From Alienimonas californiensis (GTDB taxonomy: Bacteria; Planctomycetota; Planctomycetia; Planctomycetales; Planctomycetaceae), in the NCBI RefSeq assembly GCF_007743815.1, contig NZ_CP036265.1:646501-710500 (forward strand): DNA of 64,000 nucleotides, in the 5' to 3' direction. Below the pieces are notes generated by a model. The model saw nothing but the letters and a program-made list of their open reading frames with translations, made no database searches and was not told the DNA's origin. Positions 17,789 to 26,517 of this stretch are shown here, in pieces (within the stretch, counting starts at the first letter, position 1; each line of letters starts with the position of its first letter). The translations under genes were made by a program, and so were the position numbers.

Positions 17789-18358
17789 ATGATGAGAAGC
17801 GCTCATCGCTTGTTAATCGCCGCCGCCGCGACGCTGGCGCTGACGTTCGCCGCCCCGTCCGCCCCCGCCCAGTTCGGCTACTACGGCTACGGCTCGCCCT
17901 ACGGCTTCGGGTACGACGCCTCATACGGCTACAACCCCGGCGGCTTCGGCTACGGCTTCGGCAACTACGGCTATAACAACTACGGATACGGCGACCGGGG
18001 ATACTACGGCAACGGGAACTACAGCCTCGGCGACTACTACGGCGACGACTACCGGGACTACGCCGACGACTATTACGGGTCGTATTACGACCGCGGCGAA
18101 GACTACGGCGAGTGGGCGGAGTACGGCGAGTACTACGACGACGACTACCGCTTCGGCGATTACGAGCGCGGCTACGGCAACTACGCCTACGACTCCTATT
18201 ACAGCAACGACGCCTTTGATAACGACGGCCTGTTCGACGAGTGGTACGACGACGACGCGCTCGAAGACCTGGCGGAGGAACGTCGCGAACTGCAGGAGGA
18301 ACGCCTTGAACTGCGGGAGGAACGCCGCGAGGCCGTCGAAGAGAGGCTGGACGACTGA
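17789..18358 (+). CDS. Secreted Tyr/Gly/Asp-rich low-complexity protein
   Basis: 189 residues. The signal peptide (hydrophobic residues ~8-26) ends at A-P-A-Q. The mature chain is almost only Tyr, Gly, Asp, Asn and Phe through ~residue 155: first Y-G-Y-G and G-F-G runs, then acidic Y-D-D and Y-G-E runs. The last ~35 residues are a charged helix with repeated E-E-R-R/L-E-L units. It has no catalytic motif and no Cys. Such Tyr/Gly-rich, acidic chains are usual in structural, adhesive or condensate-forming proteins and may be tyrosine-crosslinked (inference). The following exported protein starts 52 nt downstream on the same strand. The ATG is double (Met-Met). Confidence 0.7.
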   Translation: MMRSAHRLLIAAAATLALTFAAPSAPAQFGYYGYGSPYGFGYDASYGYNPGGFGYGFGNYGYNNYGYGDRGYYGNGNYSLGDYYGDDYRDYADDYYGSYYDRGEDYGEWAEYGEYYDDDYRFGDYERGYGNYAYDSYYSNDAFDNDGLFDEWYDDDALEDLAEERRELQEERLELREERREAVEERLDD

Positions 18359-18410
18359 ACCGCCCGCCCCCGCCGTCAATCGCTCATCTCACCGTACGAA
18401 AGGATCACTC

Positions 18411-19415
18411 ATGAAGACTCGCAACCTCACCCTGACCGCCGCCGCGCTGGCCCTTGCCGTCGGCGCCGCTCCCCTCCTGACCGCACAGGAGCGGCCGACC
18501 CGTCGGCAAGCCGCCGATCGCAGCCAGCCTCAAGCCGGCGAACGGCTTCAAACCGGCGAACGGATGCGGGACGGCAAAGGGAAGCCGACGGATCGCGGCA
18601 CGCCGCAACACGCCGCCGTGCTGAAGCCGACCGGATTTATCAGCGTCGGCGCCGACTATGACGGCGACGGCCGCATCGACGCCGTGGAAACGATTTACGC
18701 CCTCGACTACGTCGCCGCCCGCGACGCCAGCCGCCAGCGGATGGACCGCGCCAGCCAGCGCCCCCGGAAAGTCGACGGCGAACTGACGAACCTGAGAAAG
18801 ATCGAACTGTCCGGCTACGGCGGCCCGCACATGGTCGGCCGCGTGCGGACCGATCGCGGCACCGTCGCCAAGGTGGACTTCGGCCCCGCGGCCCAGGTCG
18901 AGGAACTCAAGCTGACCGAGGGCGATCGCGTCGACGTTGAAGGCCGACGCGGTCGCATTAACGACCGCGCCATGCTGCTGGCCTCCAAGGTGTCCAGCGA
19001 CGGCAACACCGTGCAGATCGACCGTCCGAAGCCCTCCGGCCTCCGCCGCGTCAAAGGCGAAATTACCGGCCTGAAGAACGTCCGGTTCCGCGGCTTCGGC
19101 GATCAGTCCGTCATCGCCGATATGCGGCTGGTCAGTGGCCGCGAAGTGACCGTCAACCTCGGGGAGAAGACCAAGCTGGCCCCGTTGACCCTCGAGCAGG
19201 GCGACGAGATCTCCCTCATCGCCCGCCCCGGGTCCCTCAACGACGAGCCCGCCCTGATCGCCACCCTCGTCTACGCCGACGGCCAGACCGCCGACGTCGA
19301 CGCCCGCGGCGAACGCGAGCGGAACAATATGAACCGCGACGACCAAAGCCGCAACAACGTCGAGCGCGGCAATGCGAACCGGAACCGCGGCAACGCGCTG
19401 CGTCCCCGGAACTGA
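18411..19415 (+). CDS. Exported protein with an EF-hand-like loop and a duplicated beta-domain
   Basis: 334 residues from the ATG at 18411, preceded by GAAAGGA. It has a signal peptide ending near A-Q26. An EF-hand/dockerin-like loop D-Y-D-G-D-G-R-I-D-A-V-E is at residues 82-93. Two aligned ~88-residue modules follow, about 118-205 and 211-298, each beginning R-K/R-V-x-G-E-L/I-T-x-L and ending in V-x-x-D-G-x-T-x-x-(I/V)-D; they look like small beta-barrels made by duplication. The C-terminus is an Asn/Arg/Gly-rich tail. Function is unknown; calcium-dependent surface binding is possible. It probably forms a unit with the Tyr-rich gene. Confidence 0.75.
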   Translation: MKTRNLTLTAAALALAVGAAPLLTAQERPTRRQAADRSQPQAGERLQTGERMRDGKGKPTDRGTPQHAAVLKPTGFISVGADYDGDGRIDAVETIYALDYVAARDASRQRMDRASQRPRKVDGELTNLRKIELSGYGGPHMVGRVRTDRGTVAKVDFGPAAQVEELKLTEGDRVDVEGRRGRINDRAMLLASKVSSDGNTVQIDRPKPSGLRRVKGEITGLKNVRFRGFGDQSVIADMRLVSGREVTVNLGEKTKLAPLTLEQGDEISLIARPGSLNDEPALIATLVYADGQTADVDARGERERNNMNRDDQSRNNVERGNANRNRGNALRPRN

Positions 19416-19455
19416 GCGATTCGCCCGCCGTCCCGCGACGGTGACGCCTTCGCCT

Positions 19456-19489
19456 GCGGCCCCGGCCTCACCGCCGGGGCCGCATTCTT
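19456..19489 (+). terminator. Hairpin terminator
   Basis: An 11-bp perfect inverted repeat (19456-19466 with 19473-19483), 6-nt loop, followed by ATTCTT. It lies 40 nt after the stop of the EF-hand-like gene and 43 nt before the convergent reductase ends. Confidence 0.6.
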
Positions 19490-19531
19490 ATGCACTCATG
19501 TCAAACGAACGACGCGCCACGGCCCGCGGCG

Positions 19532-21082
19532 CTACCGCGTCCACTTGAACCACGCGCCGAGGGCCTTTTTCGCCGTCGGCGTGAGCCGGCCGCGGTTATA
19601 GGCGTCGCCCAGCTTGCGGACCGCCTCCGCCTGCGTGGGATAGGGATAAATCGTCGCAGCGAATTTCGACAGCCCGATTCCGTGCGTCATCGCCAGGCTG
19701 AATTGAGAGATCAGCTCGCCGGCGGAGTCGCTCACGACCGTGGCGCCGACGATTTCATCGGTCCCCTTTTTGAGATGCACCCGGGCGAAGCCGGGCGGTT
19801 CGCCGTGCGGGCTTTCTAAGATCGCCCGATCCACCTCCGCGAAGGGCTGCTCCAGGGTGTCGATCTCGACGCCCTGCTCCCTGGCCCGCTGCGGCGTCAG
19901 GCCGACGTGGGCCAGTTCCGGGGACGTATAGGTGCACCAGGGGATGACCAGCTCACTCGCCTTCGCCCCGCCGATTAGCGGGACCCGGGGGGCGACGGCC
20001 GTGCGAATGAGGGTGCGGGCGAGAAAGTCCGCGGCGTGCGTGAACTTGAGTTTGCTGCACACGTCCCCTGCGGCGTAAATCTTCGGGTTCGAGGTTTGCA
20101 GCGAATCGTTCACCGAGACGCCGGTCTTCAGATCGTATTCAACCCCCGCGGCCTCCAGCCCCAGGCCGTCCACGTTCGGCTGACGGCCGACCCCGACGAG
20201 AATTTCCGCCGCCGTCACGCTCCCGCCGCCCTTGAAATGCACCGTTTTGCCGTCGGCCGTCGCTGCGACGCGGTCGGCCTCGGTCTCGGTGCGCACCTGC
20301 ACGCCGTCGCGTGCCAGCGCCGCCTGCACGACCGCGGCGGCGTCGGGGTCGTCGTGGGAGAGGATTCGCGGCCCGCGTTCGAGCAGCGTGACCTTTGTGC
20401 CGAAGCGGGCGAAGCACTGGGCGAGTTCGCTGCCGATCGGCCCGCCGCCCAGCACGATCAGGCTCTCCGGCAGCTCCGTAAGGCTGAAGACAGTTTCGTT
20501 GTCGAGGTAACCGGCCTCTTTTAATCCGTCGATCGGTGGGGCGGCGGCCCGGGCGCCGGTGCAGATCGCGGCCTTGGCGAAGGTGAGTTCGCGAGCGGCG
20601 CCGTCGTCCCCGACCACCGTGAGGGAATCGGCCCCGGTGAAGGTCGCGTCCCCAATATAAACGTCCGCCCCGTAGTGATCGCGAAACTTGACGGCACTGT
20701 CGGCCGGGCTGATGCCGGCCCGGAGGGATCGCAGCCGCTCCATCACCTTCGGAAAGTCAACCGTATATCTGTCCACGTTCACCCCGTAGCCGGCCGCGTC
20801 CCGCACCTCCGCGACGCAGCGGGCGCTGCGGATCAAGGCTTTGCTGGGCACGCAGCCGACGTTCAGGCAATCCCCGCCCATCAGGCTGCGTTCGATCAGC
20901 GCCGTTTTCGCTCCCAGCGACGCGGCGATCCCCGCCGTCACCAGTCCGGCGGTGCCGGCCCCGACGATCACCACGTTATAGGGACCGTCCGGCGTGGGGT
21001 TCGTCCAGTCCGTCGGGTGCACCCGGCTTTGCAGCAGGCGATTGTGCTCGTCGAGCGGCTGGAGAGCGGCGAGGTCGGACAT
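19532..21082 (-). CDS. MerA-like FAD disulfide oxidoreductase
   Basis: 516 residues. The FAD motif G-A-G-T-A-G is at residues 41-46 and the redox-active C72-x-x-x-x-C77 (G-G-D-C-L-N-V-G-C-V-P-S-K) is intact; the NAD motif G-G-G-P-I-G-S-E-L-A follows near residue 210. The C-terminal I-Y-P-Y-P-T-Q-A-E resembles mercuric reductase, which has Tyr where lipoamide dehydrogenases have catalytic His. However, there is no N-terminal HMA domain and no C-terminal Cys pair, so the substrate is not obviously Hg(II). It is third in an operon with an ArsS-type radical SAM and a TVP38 protein, so a role in arsenic or thiol chemistry is possible (inference). Gap from the TVP38 gene: 43 nt. Confidence 0.85.
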   Translation of the reverse strand: MSDLAALQPLDEHNRLLQSRVHPTDWTNPTPDGPYNVVIVGAGTAGLVTAGIAASLGAKTALIERSLMGGDCLNVGCVPSKALIRSARCVAEVRDAAGYGVNVDRYTVDFPKVMERLRSLRAGISPADSAVKFRDHYGADVYIGDATFTGADSLTVVGDDGAARELTFAKAAICTGARAAAPPIDGLKEAGYLDNETVFSLTELPESLIVLGGGPIGSELAQCFARFGTKVTLLERGPRILSHDDPDAAAVVQAALARDGVQVRTETEADRVAATADGKTVHFKGGGSVTAAEILVGVGRQPNVDGLGLEAAGVEYDLKTGVSVNDSLQTSNPKIYAAGDVCSKLKFTHAADFLARTLIRTAVAPRVPLIGGAKASELVIPWCTYTSPELAHVGLTPQRAREQGVEIDTLEQPFAEVDRAILESPHGEPPGFARVHLKKGTDEIVGATVVSDSAGELISQFSLAMTHGIGLSKFAATIYPYPTQAEAVRKLGDAYNRGRLTPTAKKALGAWFKWTR

Positions 21083-21125
21083 GGCGGCGGCTTTTCATCG
21101 AACAGGAGACGAACGACCGGAACGA

Positions 21126-21935
21126 TCAGTCCGCGGCCGCGGCCGGCTCGGCGCGAAACTTCTTCAATGCGAACCGCGCCGCCCAGGGGAACGCCGCCAG
21201 CAGCGCGAACGCGACGATCGGCCCCGGCCAGAGCAACTGAAAGGGGTTCTGCTCCGCAATCTCCCGCACCCCCGGCAGCTGCGAGCCGGCGAAAATGAAC
21301 ACCGCCGTGCCGGGCAGCATCCCGAGTTGGCTGACCCACCAGTACGTCCAGGTCCGAATCGGCGTCAGCCCCATGCCGACGTTAATTAGCCAGAACGGCA
21401 CCGCCGGGATCAGTCGGAGGGTGAACAGATAAAACGGCCCCTCGCGTTTGAGGCTTTCGTCGAACTTCGCCACCCGGTCCGGAAAGCGCCGGCGGATCGT
21501 GTCGCCGAGGAGGAACCGGCTGGCCAGGAACGCCAGCGTGGCCCCGCTCGTGGAGGCGAAGGAGACGGTGAGCACGCCCGCCGCCAAGCCCGTCCACGGG
21601 CCGTAGACTAGCCGGAAATACCAGCCGATCGCCAGCGTCAGGAACGCCGCGGCCGGCAGGCTGACGGCGGTCGCGGCAGTGTACCCCGCCCACACGGCCA
21701 GCGGCGTCAGCACGGGGCGCTCCCGCCCCCACTCCACCAGGGACGCCTGCTGCGCCTCGACGGCGGCGGCGAGGCCGTCTTTGTCGAGCCGGTCGCCGTA
21801 TTGAACGAAGACGAACCCCACGAAGGCCGCCAGCCCCGCCGCCAGCGCCAGTTTGATGAACGCCCGGCTTCGGTTCCCCGCCGCAGGCGACGCGGCCGGG
21901 GCGGGCTGGGCGGCAGTCGGGGCGGCGTCGTCCAT
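21126..21935 (-). CDS. TVP38/TMEM64 (VTT/SNARE-associated) membrane protein
   Basis: 269 residues from the ATG at 21935, which overlaps the upstream radical SAM stop by 1 nt. It has about five hydrophobic helices. The VTT core motif is visible: the G-A-T-L-A-F-L-A-S-R-F segment, and F-x-L-R-L-I-P-x-V-P-F-W-L-I-N with the W-x-S-Q-L-G-M-L-P-G-T loop. TVP38 proteins are DedA-like flippase/transport proteins and are often adjacent to MerA-like reductases (family knowledge). The N-terminus is a Pro/Ala-rich tail before the first helix. Inner membrane. Confidence 0.85.
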   Translation of the reverse strand: MDDAAPTAAQPAPAASPAAGNRSRAFIKLALAAGLAAFVGFVFVQYGDRLDKDGLAAAVEAQQASLVEWGRERPVLTPLAVWAGYTAATAVSLPAAAFLTLAIGWYFRLVYGPWTGLAAGVLTVSFASTSGATLAFLASRFLLGDTIRRRFPDRVAKFDESLKREGPFYLFTLRLIPAVPFWLINVGMGLTPIRTWTYWWVSQLGMLPGTAVFIFAGSQLPGVREIAEQNPFQLLWPGPIVAFALLAAFPWAARFALKKFRAEPAAAAD

Positions 21936-23110
21936 CAGGCGCCCGCGGCGTCGACGATCGCCCCGGTACAGCCGCTGCCGGCACCGGCCGTGCAGCCGAA
22001 ACAGTGCGGGCCGGTGACGATCGGGCGGTTCAAGACTCTGTCCAACAACTCCGCCGCCGGGGCGTCGTGGACGTTGCGGGGACGCGGGCCGGCCGCGTCG
22101 GCGTTCGCCAGCGGCAGGGACAGCATCTGATTGAAGTCGCAGTCGGACAGGGCGCCGTCCCAGTTCACGCTGAGGGTCGTGCGGCACATCAATCCGGCGA
22201 CGGCGGCGGGATTGAAGGCGGCCGTCAGCTTCTCCATGTACGTCCCGTATTTCCCCGTCTCCAGCAGATGGTCGAGGTACCGGGCGATCGGCATGTTCGT
22301 GATCGTAAACAGCCGGGTGAATTGCACCCCGAAATCCTCCGCCAGCCGGGTTTTATAATCCGCTTCGAGTTTGCCCTGCGGCGGCGGCAACGAGGGACCG
22401 ACCGGGTTATAGACCAGCGTGAGCGGCAGCGCCGGGTCGGAGCCGTAGCCGAGGCCGTTCAGCAGTCGCAGCGCCTTGACGCTCTTCATAAACGCCCCGT
22501 CGCCCCGCTGGGCGTCGCAGTTCTCCGCGGTGTAGCAGGGCAGCGAGGCGACGATCTCCACGCCTTGTTGGGCGAGGAACACGGGGAGGTCTTTATAGCC
22601 CTTCGCGGTGAGGATCGTGAGGTTGCAGCGATCGATGACGTGCCGGCCGAGGTCGCGGGCGGTTCGCACCATCCGGCGGAACTGCGGGTTCATCTCCGGC
22701 GCCCCGCCGGTCAGGTCCAGCGTGCCGGCGCCGGAAACCTTCAATAACTCCAACACCGCGTCGGCGGTGGCGGCGGACATGTTCTCCGCCTTGCGGTCCG
22801 GTCCGGCGTCCACGTGACAGTGGGCGCAGGTCATATTGCACAACTTGCCGACGTTGACCTGCAACGTGTCCAGCGCCGCCGCGGCCAGCGACGGCAGCTC
22901 GGCGGCGGCGAGAGCGGCGTTGAAGTCCGCCGCCGGGCCGGGCGGGCGGGCGTCGGCCCCGTCGTCGACCCCGCGGGGCGGCGGTCCGGAGAGCACCCGC
23001 AACTGGGCGGCGGGGTCCGCCAACGCATGACCGCGGCGGAACAGCGTTTTCACCCGGGGCGGCGGCTGAACCAAGGAACACGCGACGAAGGGGGGATCGG
23101 AGCGAGTCAC
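21935..23110 (-). CDS. arsS: Radical SAM protein of the ArsS/Cys-rich (TIGR04167-type) family
   Basis: 391 residues from a GTG at 23110. The radical SAM cluster C91-x-x-x-C95-x-x-C98 (C-N-M-T-C-A-H-C) is intact, followed by D-L-T-G-G-A-P-E-M-N. The C-terminal Cys-rich segment H-C-F-G-C-T-A-G-A-G-S-G-C and the D-W-D/N-W-D-G-A-L-S-D-C-D-F-N-Q-M region match the arsenosugar-biosynthesis radical SAM family (ArsS). The family acts on arsenic to make arsenosugars when paired with ArsM. No arsM gene lies in this window, so the arsenic role is likely but not shown. It leads the ArsS-TVP38-reductase operon. Confidence 0.85.
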   Translation of the reverse strand: MTRSDPPFVACSLVQPPPRVKTLFRRGHALADPAAQLRVLSGPPPRGVDDGADARPPGPAADFNAALAAAELPSLAAAALDTLQVNVGKLCNMTCAHCHVDAGPDRKAENMSAATADAVLELLKVSGAGTLDLTGGAPEMNPQFRRMVRTARDLGRHVIDRCNLTILTAKGYKDLPVFLAQQGVEIVASLPCYTAENCDAQRGDGAFMKSVKALRLLNGLGYGSDPALPLTLVYNPVGPSLPPPQGKLEADYKTRLAEDFGVQFTRLFTITNMPIARYLDHLLETGKYGTYMEKLTAAFNPAAVAGLMCRTTLSVNWDGALSDCDFNQMLSLPLANADAAGPRPRNVHDAPAAELLDRVLNRPIVTGPHCFGCTAGAGSGCTGAIVDAAGA

Positions 23111-23240
23111 CCTATCCCGGCAGGCGTGTCGGTCAACGACGGGCTCGCCCCGGCGGGGCGCGCGGGCGAAGCGAACGTCGCCGGTCGCTAGACTGCGGGG
23201 GCTCGCCCCGCCCCGTTCGTTCCTCCGTCGCCCCGTCGCC

Positions 23241-24467
23241 GTGTCGCCGTTCGATTTCCTGCCGGTCCTGGCTCAACACGGCCCAGCGGTCGAAGGGGCT
23301 GGCAGTTGGCCCCTGCTGATCTTCTACCTGTGCCTGGCGATCGGGTTCAGCTTTCTGTGCAGCGTCGCCGAGGCGGTGCTGCTGTCGGTCACGCCCAGCT
23401 ATATCGCCCAACTGCGGGACCGGGAGGCGCGGGGCGCGGAAACGCTGACCCGTTTGAAGAAGAACGTGGACCGCCCGTTGGCGGCGATCCTCAGTTTGAA
23501 CACGATCGCCCACACCTTCGGAGCCGCCGGCGTGGGGGCGGAAGCGGCCGCCATCTTCGGCGACGCCTACGTCGCGGCCATCTCAGCGATCCTCACCCTG
23601 ATGATCCTGGTCCTGTCGGAGATCATCCCCAAGACTATCGGCGCCACCTACTGGCGGGCGTTGGCCCCCACGATGGGGACGTTCGTCAGTTGGCTGATCT
23701 GGGCGATGTATCCGCTGGTGCTGCTGTCGGACGGGCTGGCCAAGCTGATCTCCCCGCAGGGCACGCACGGGGTCGTGACCCGGGAGGAAATCGCCGCGAT
23801 GGCCACGCTCGGCGCCCAGAGCGGCAACCTCGAGAAGTCCGAGAGCCGCATCTTCGCCAACCTGCTGCGGTTCCGCGAACTGACCGTCGCGGACGTGATG
23901 ACGCCTCGCACCGTCGTGATCGCCTTCCCCCAGGACCTCACCGCGGAAGAGCTGTTCGAGCGCAACCCGGAGATCCCCGTCTCCCGGTTGCCGATCTATA
24001 AAGACAAGCTGGACGAGGTGACGGGATTCGTGCACCGGAACGACCTGCTGCTGGCCCGGGCCCGGGGCGAGGGGGGCAAACGTCTGTCCGAGTTCCGCCG
24101 CGACCTGACCACGGTGCGGGACGAGGCGACGCTGACGGAACTGTCCGATCTGCTGCTGGGCGGCGGGTCGCACATCGCCGCGGTGACCGACCGCTTCGGC
24201 GGGCTGGACGGGGTCGTCACCCTGGAGGACCTGATCGAAACGCTGCTGGGCTTGGAGATCGTGGACGAACACGACGCCGCCCCGGACATGCAGAAGCTCG
24301 CCCGCCGCAAGTGGGAGCAGCGGGCCAAACGGCTGGGCATCGTGCTGCCGGACGACGCCCCGGCGAGAGCCGCCGCGGCGCCCGGCAAGCCGACCGTGGA
24401 GGACTCCTCTGCGAGACAGTCCTCCCCGGAAGACTCGCTCGCCGAGGACGCCCTCGTCGAACCGTAG
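23241..24467 (+). CDS. CNNM/DUF21-CBS membrane protein (putative ion exporter)
   Basis: 408 residues; the GTG at 23241 is the only start giving the full membrane domain. A DUF21/CNNM domain with about four helices (residues ~25-190) contains the conserved E-I-I-P-K-T-I-G motif. A CBS pair follows (residues ~200-335; M-T-P-R-T-V, Y-K-D-K-L-D-E-V-T-G-F-V, G-V-V-T-L-E-D-L-I-E). Unlike CorC/HlyC proteins it lacks the C-terminal CorC_HlyC domain and ends in a Ser/Glu-rich tail. The family exports Mg(II)/Co(II); ATP or metal binding to CBS regulates it. It is divergent from the ArsS operon, 130 nt away, and ends convergently at a strong hairpin. Confidence 0.85.
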   Translation: MSPFDFLPVLAQHGPAVEGAGSWPLLIFYLCLAIGFSFLCSVAEAVLLSVTPSYIAQLRDREARGAETLTRLKKNVDRPLAAILSLNTIAHTFGAAGVGAEAAAIFGDAYVAAISAILTLMILVLSEIIPKTIGATYWRALAPTMGTFVSWLIWAMYPLVLLSDGLAKLISPQGTHGVVTREEIAAMATLGAQSGNLEKSESRIFANLLRFRELTVADVMTPRTVVIAFPQDLTAEELFERNPEIPVSRLPIYKDKLDEVTGFVHRNDLLLARARGEGGKRLSEFRRDLTTVRDEATLTELSDLLLGGGSHIAAVTDRFGGLDGVVTLEDLIETLLGLEIVDEHDAAPDMQKLARRKWEQRAKRLGIVLPDDAPARAAAAPGKPTVEDSSARQSSPEDSLAEDALVEP

Positions 24468-24486
24468 CCGCTCTGAACCCATTCCC

Positions 24487-24512
24487 CCCCTCTCCCCCGT
24501 GGGGGAGAGGGG
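24487..24512. terminator. Bidirectional hairpin between convergent genes
   Basis: A perfect 12-bp stem (24487-24498 with 24501-24512) of CCCCTCTCCCCC with a GT loop, nearly palindromic, placed 20 nt after the CNNM stop and 15 nt before the end of the convergent PNPOx-like gene. It suits a terminator for both. Confidence 0.6.
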
Positions 24513-24526
24513 TGAGAACGCAGAGC

Positions 24527-25240
24527 TCAAACCGCGACCCAGTTGCCCCGCCATTCGCCGTTGTCCCAGCGGAACTGGGCCCGGCGGTGACCGGCGTGGT
24601 GGAGGTGCAGCCAGTCCAGCGCGTCGATCGTGGTTCGCAGCGCCGCGAAGTGGGCGCGGCCGGGTTCGCTCTCCGCCGTCGTGGGGTCCCGCTTCCGTAC
24701 GGGGGCGGGCAGGTTCGGCTCCGGCGAATCCGTCGGGACGCCGGGCACATGCGGGGCGAGATAGCAGCGCCGGGCCGACGGCTTGGTGGCCGTCCAGGCG
24801 GCGTCGACCAGCGGGCCGTCCGTCAGCACCCGGGCGGTTCCGCTGGCCCGCACCTGCAAGCGGGCCTGCGGATCGTAGAACGTCCAGGCGACCCGGGGAT
24901 TGGCCCGAATTTCGGCGACCTTCGGCCCCAGCGCATCGGTGTGACAGCCGAGCGTGCCGCCCCCGACGTCCTCCCCGGCGTCGCCCCCGAGGGACCGATC
25001 CGGCCCCCGCCGGGCGAAACGCAGCACGACCTTGCGGACGGACGGCTCCAGGCCGTGCGGCCCCGTGCGGATCGTCGCCAGCATGGGGAGGTGGAAGGCA
25101 GGTTGAGAGCGGTCCGCCGCGTCGCTCAATCGCTCCCACAGGTCCGCGACGATCCGATCCAGATCGTCGGTCGGCACCTCGCTGTCGGAGGGATACGCGG
25201 TCCCGTCCGGGGCGGGCTTCTGGTCGTCCGTGTTCGCCAT
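24527..25240 (-). CDS. Pyridoxamine-phosphate-oxidase-fold (PNPOx-like) protein
   Basis: 237 residues. FMN-binding split-barrel features: M-L-A-T-I-R near residue 53, R-K-V-V-L-R, the T-D-A-L-G-P-K-V-A-E-I-R-A-N-P-R-V-A-W-T-F-Y-D-P motif (residues ~102-125) and C-terminal A-Q-F-R-W-D-N-G-x-W. These match the PNPOx-like Alr4036/general flavin family rather than PdxH, because the C-terminal PdxH dimerisation motif R-x-H is not present. FMN-dependent reduction of an unknown substrate is likely. Cytosolic. It ends convergently with the CNNM gene. Confidence 0.75.
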   Translation of the reverse strand: MANTDDQKPAPDGTAYPSDSEVPTDDLDRIVADLWERLSDAADRSQPAFHLPMLATIRTGPHGLEPSVRKVVLRFARRGPDRSLGGDAGEDVGGGTLGCHTDALGPKVAEIRANPRVAWTFYDPQARLQVRASGTARVLTDGPLVDAAWTATKPSARRCYLAPHVPGVPTDSPEPNLPAPVRKRDPTTAESEPGRAHFAALRTTIDALDWLHLHHAGHRRAQFRWDNGEWRGNWVAV

Positions 25241-25360
25241 CTCCTCCGATCTTACCCACCGGAGACCGCCCGTCCCATCGCCTCTCCAGCGTCGCCCTGC
25301 CTCAGCAGCGCCTGTCCCCGCCTCAGCGGGGAACGCCTTGAGGATCGCGAGCCCGGCGGC

Positions 25361-26374
25361 TCACATCATCCCGCCGGCGTCGTAGCGGTCCGGCGCAGCG
25401 ATGGTCGGGGTCGGCGGGGGCGGCGCCTCCTCGGCGAATCCGCCGCCCAGCAGGTCGAACAGCCCCACCGCCGCCAGCGCCGCCACGATCAGCCCCGCCG
25501 CGGCGGTGAGAATCGGCTCCCAGGAGAGCGCCACCGGCCGCCCGCCCGGCGGCGTCGGCTCGATCGGCGCTCGGGGCGCCAGCACGTGGGGCGGCGGCAG
25601 GCGGCGCCCCACGTCCGCGGCGATCGCCGCGGCCTCCGCCGCGTGGATCGTGCCTCCGCAGGCCCGCCCCGCGTCCAGCAGCCACCCGGCCAGCGCCGCG
25701 GCCCCGACCGTCACCCCGCGAGCCTCCAGGCGTTCCCGCAGCCGCTCCCGGGCGGCGTCGAGCCGACGACGGAACGTGCCGAACGGCACCCCCAACTCCG
25801 CCGCCGCCTCCTTCTGGGTGCGGCCCCGCAGGTGGCAGAGCACCACGGCCCCCCGCTCCGCCGGCGGCAGGGCGGCGAGTTCCTCCTCGAGGGCGTCCAG
25901 TTCCTCGTTCCGCTCCGCCCGCTCCCGCGGGGCGGCGGCGGTCGGGGAGGCCGGTGAGGTCGGGTCGAACGGCGAACCGAACCGCTCCCGGGCGACGATC
26001 CGCTCCCGGCGGCGGCGGGCGACGTCGCTGCGTTTGGCCTGCAACGTCGCGTTCACCGCCACCCGGTACAGCCACCCGCCCAGCGAGCGGTCCGGCCCCA
26101 TGCGGTCCGCCAGCTTGGCGGCGTTGCGGGCCAATGAGAGGAAGGTTGCCTGCAACGCGTCGTCGGCGTCCGCGGCGCCGCCCGGCCCGTGGACCGTGCG
26201 ACGCCCCGCCCCCGCCACCAGCGGCCCGTACCGTTCGACCAGTTCCGCGAACGCCGCCTCGTCCCGACGCTCCGCGAACCGCACCAGCAGCGCCCGATCG
26301 GAGAGTTCGGCGAGGGCCGGCTCGTAATCCGGCCTGCGGGAACCGGGCGGCCGGGCGGCGGGGGCGGCGATCAT
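25361..26374 (-). CDS. ECF sigma factor with C-terminal transmembrane tail
   Basis: 337 residues from the ATG at 26374, preceded by TTGGAGA. Region 2 is at residues ~25-115 (D-A-D-D-A-L-Q-A-T-F-L-S-L-A-R) and region 4 at ~160-220 (L-P-P-A-E-R-G-A-V-V-L-C-H-L-R-G-R-T-Q-K-E-A-A-A-E-L-G). The last ~100 residues are not part of a standard ECF: a Pro-rich linker, then a membrane helix around residues 285-308, then a short Pro/acidic end facing the other side. Planctomycetes are known for ECFs with extra C-terminal domains; the tail may keep the sigma factor membrane-bound until signalled (inference). No separate anti-sigma gene is adjacent. Confidence 0.85.
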   Translation of the reverse strand: MIAAPAARPPGSRRPDYEPALAELSDRALLVRFAERRDEAAFAELVERYGPLVAGAGRRTVHGPGGAADADDALQATFLSLARNAAKLADRMGPDRSLGGWLYRVAVNATLQAKRSDVARRRRERIVARERFGSPFDPTSPASPTAAAPRERAERNEELDALEEELAALPPAERGAVVLCHLRGRTQKEAAAELGVPFGTFRRRLDAARERLRERLEARGVTVGAAALAGWLLDAGRACGGTIHAAEAAAIAADVGRRLPPPHVLAPRAPIEPTPPGGRPVALSWEPILTAAAGLIVAALAAVGLFDLLGGGFAEEAPPPPTPTIAAPDRYDAGGMM

Positions 26375-26517
26375 CGGCGGTTCTCCAAGCTCCGGGCTGC
26401 GAAGACGGTCGCCAGCGTAACGTCGCCGGCACCCCCGGGCGCTCACCGAATCCCGTAACCTGCTGGAACGCAATCGCTTTCCGCAGCGGGTCGTTTTGGT
26501 CGAAACCCGCAGGCCGG

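Noticed and set aside
17921..18379. Val-rich 152-aa minus-strand frame
   Set aside because: It is the complement of the Tyr-rich gene (TAC codons read as GTA); low complexity explains it.
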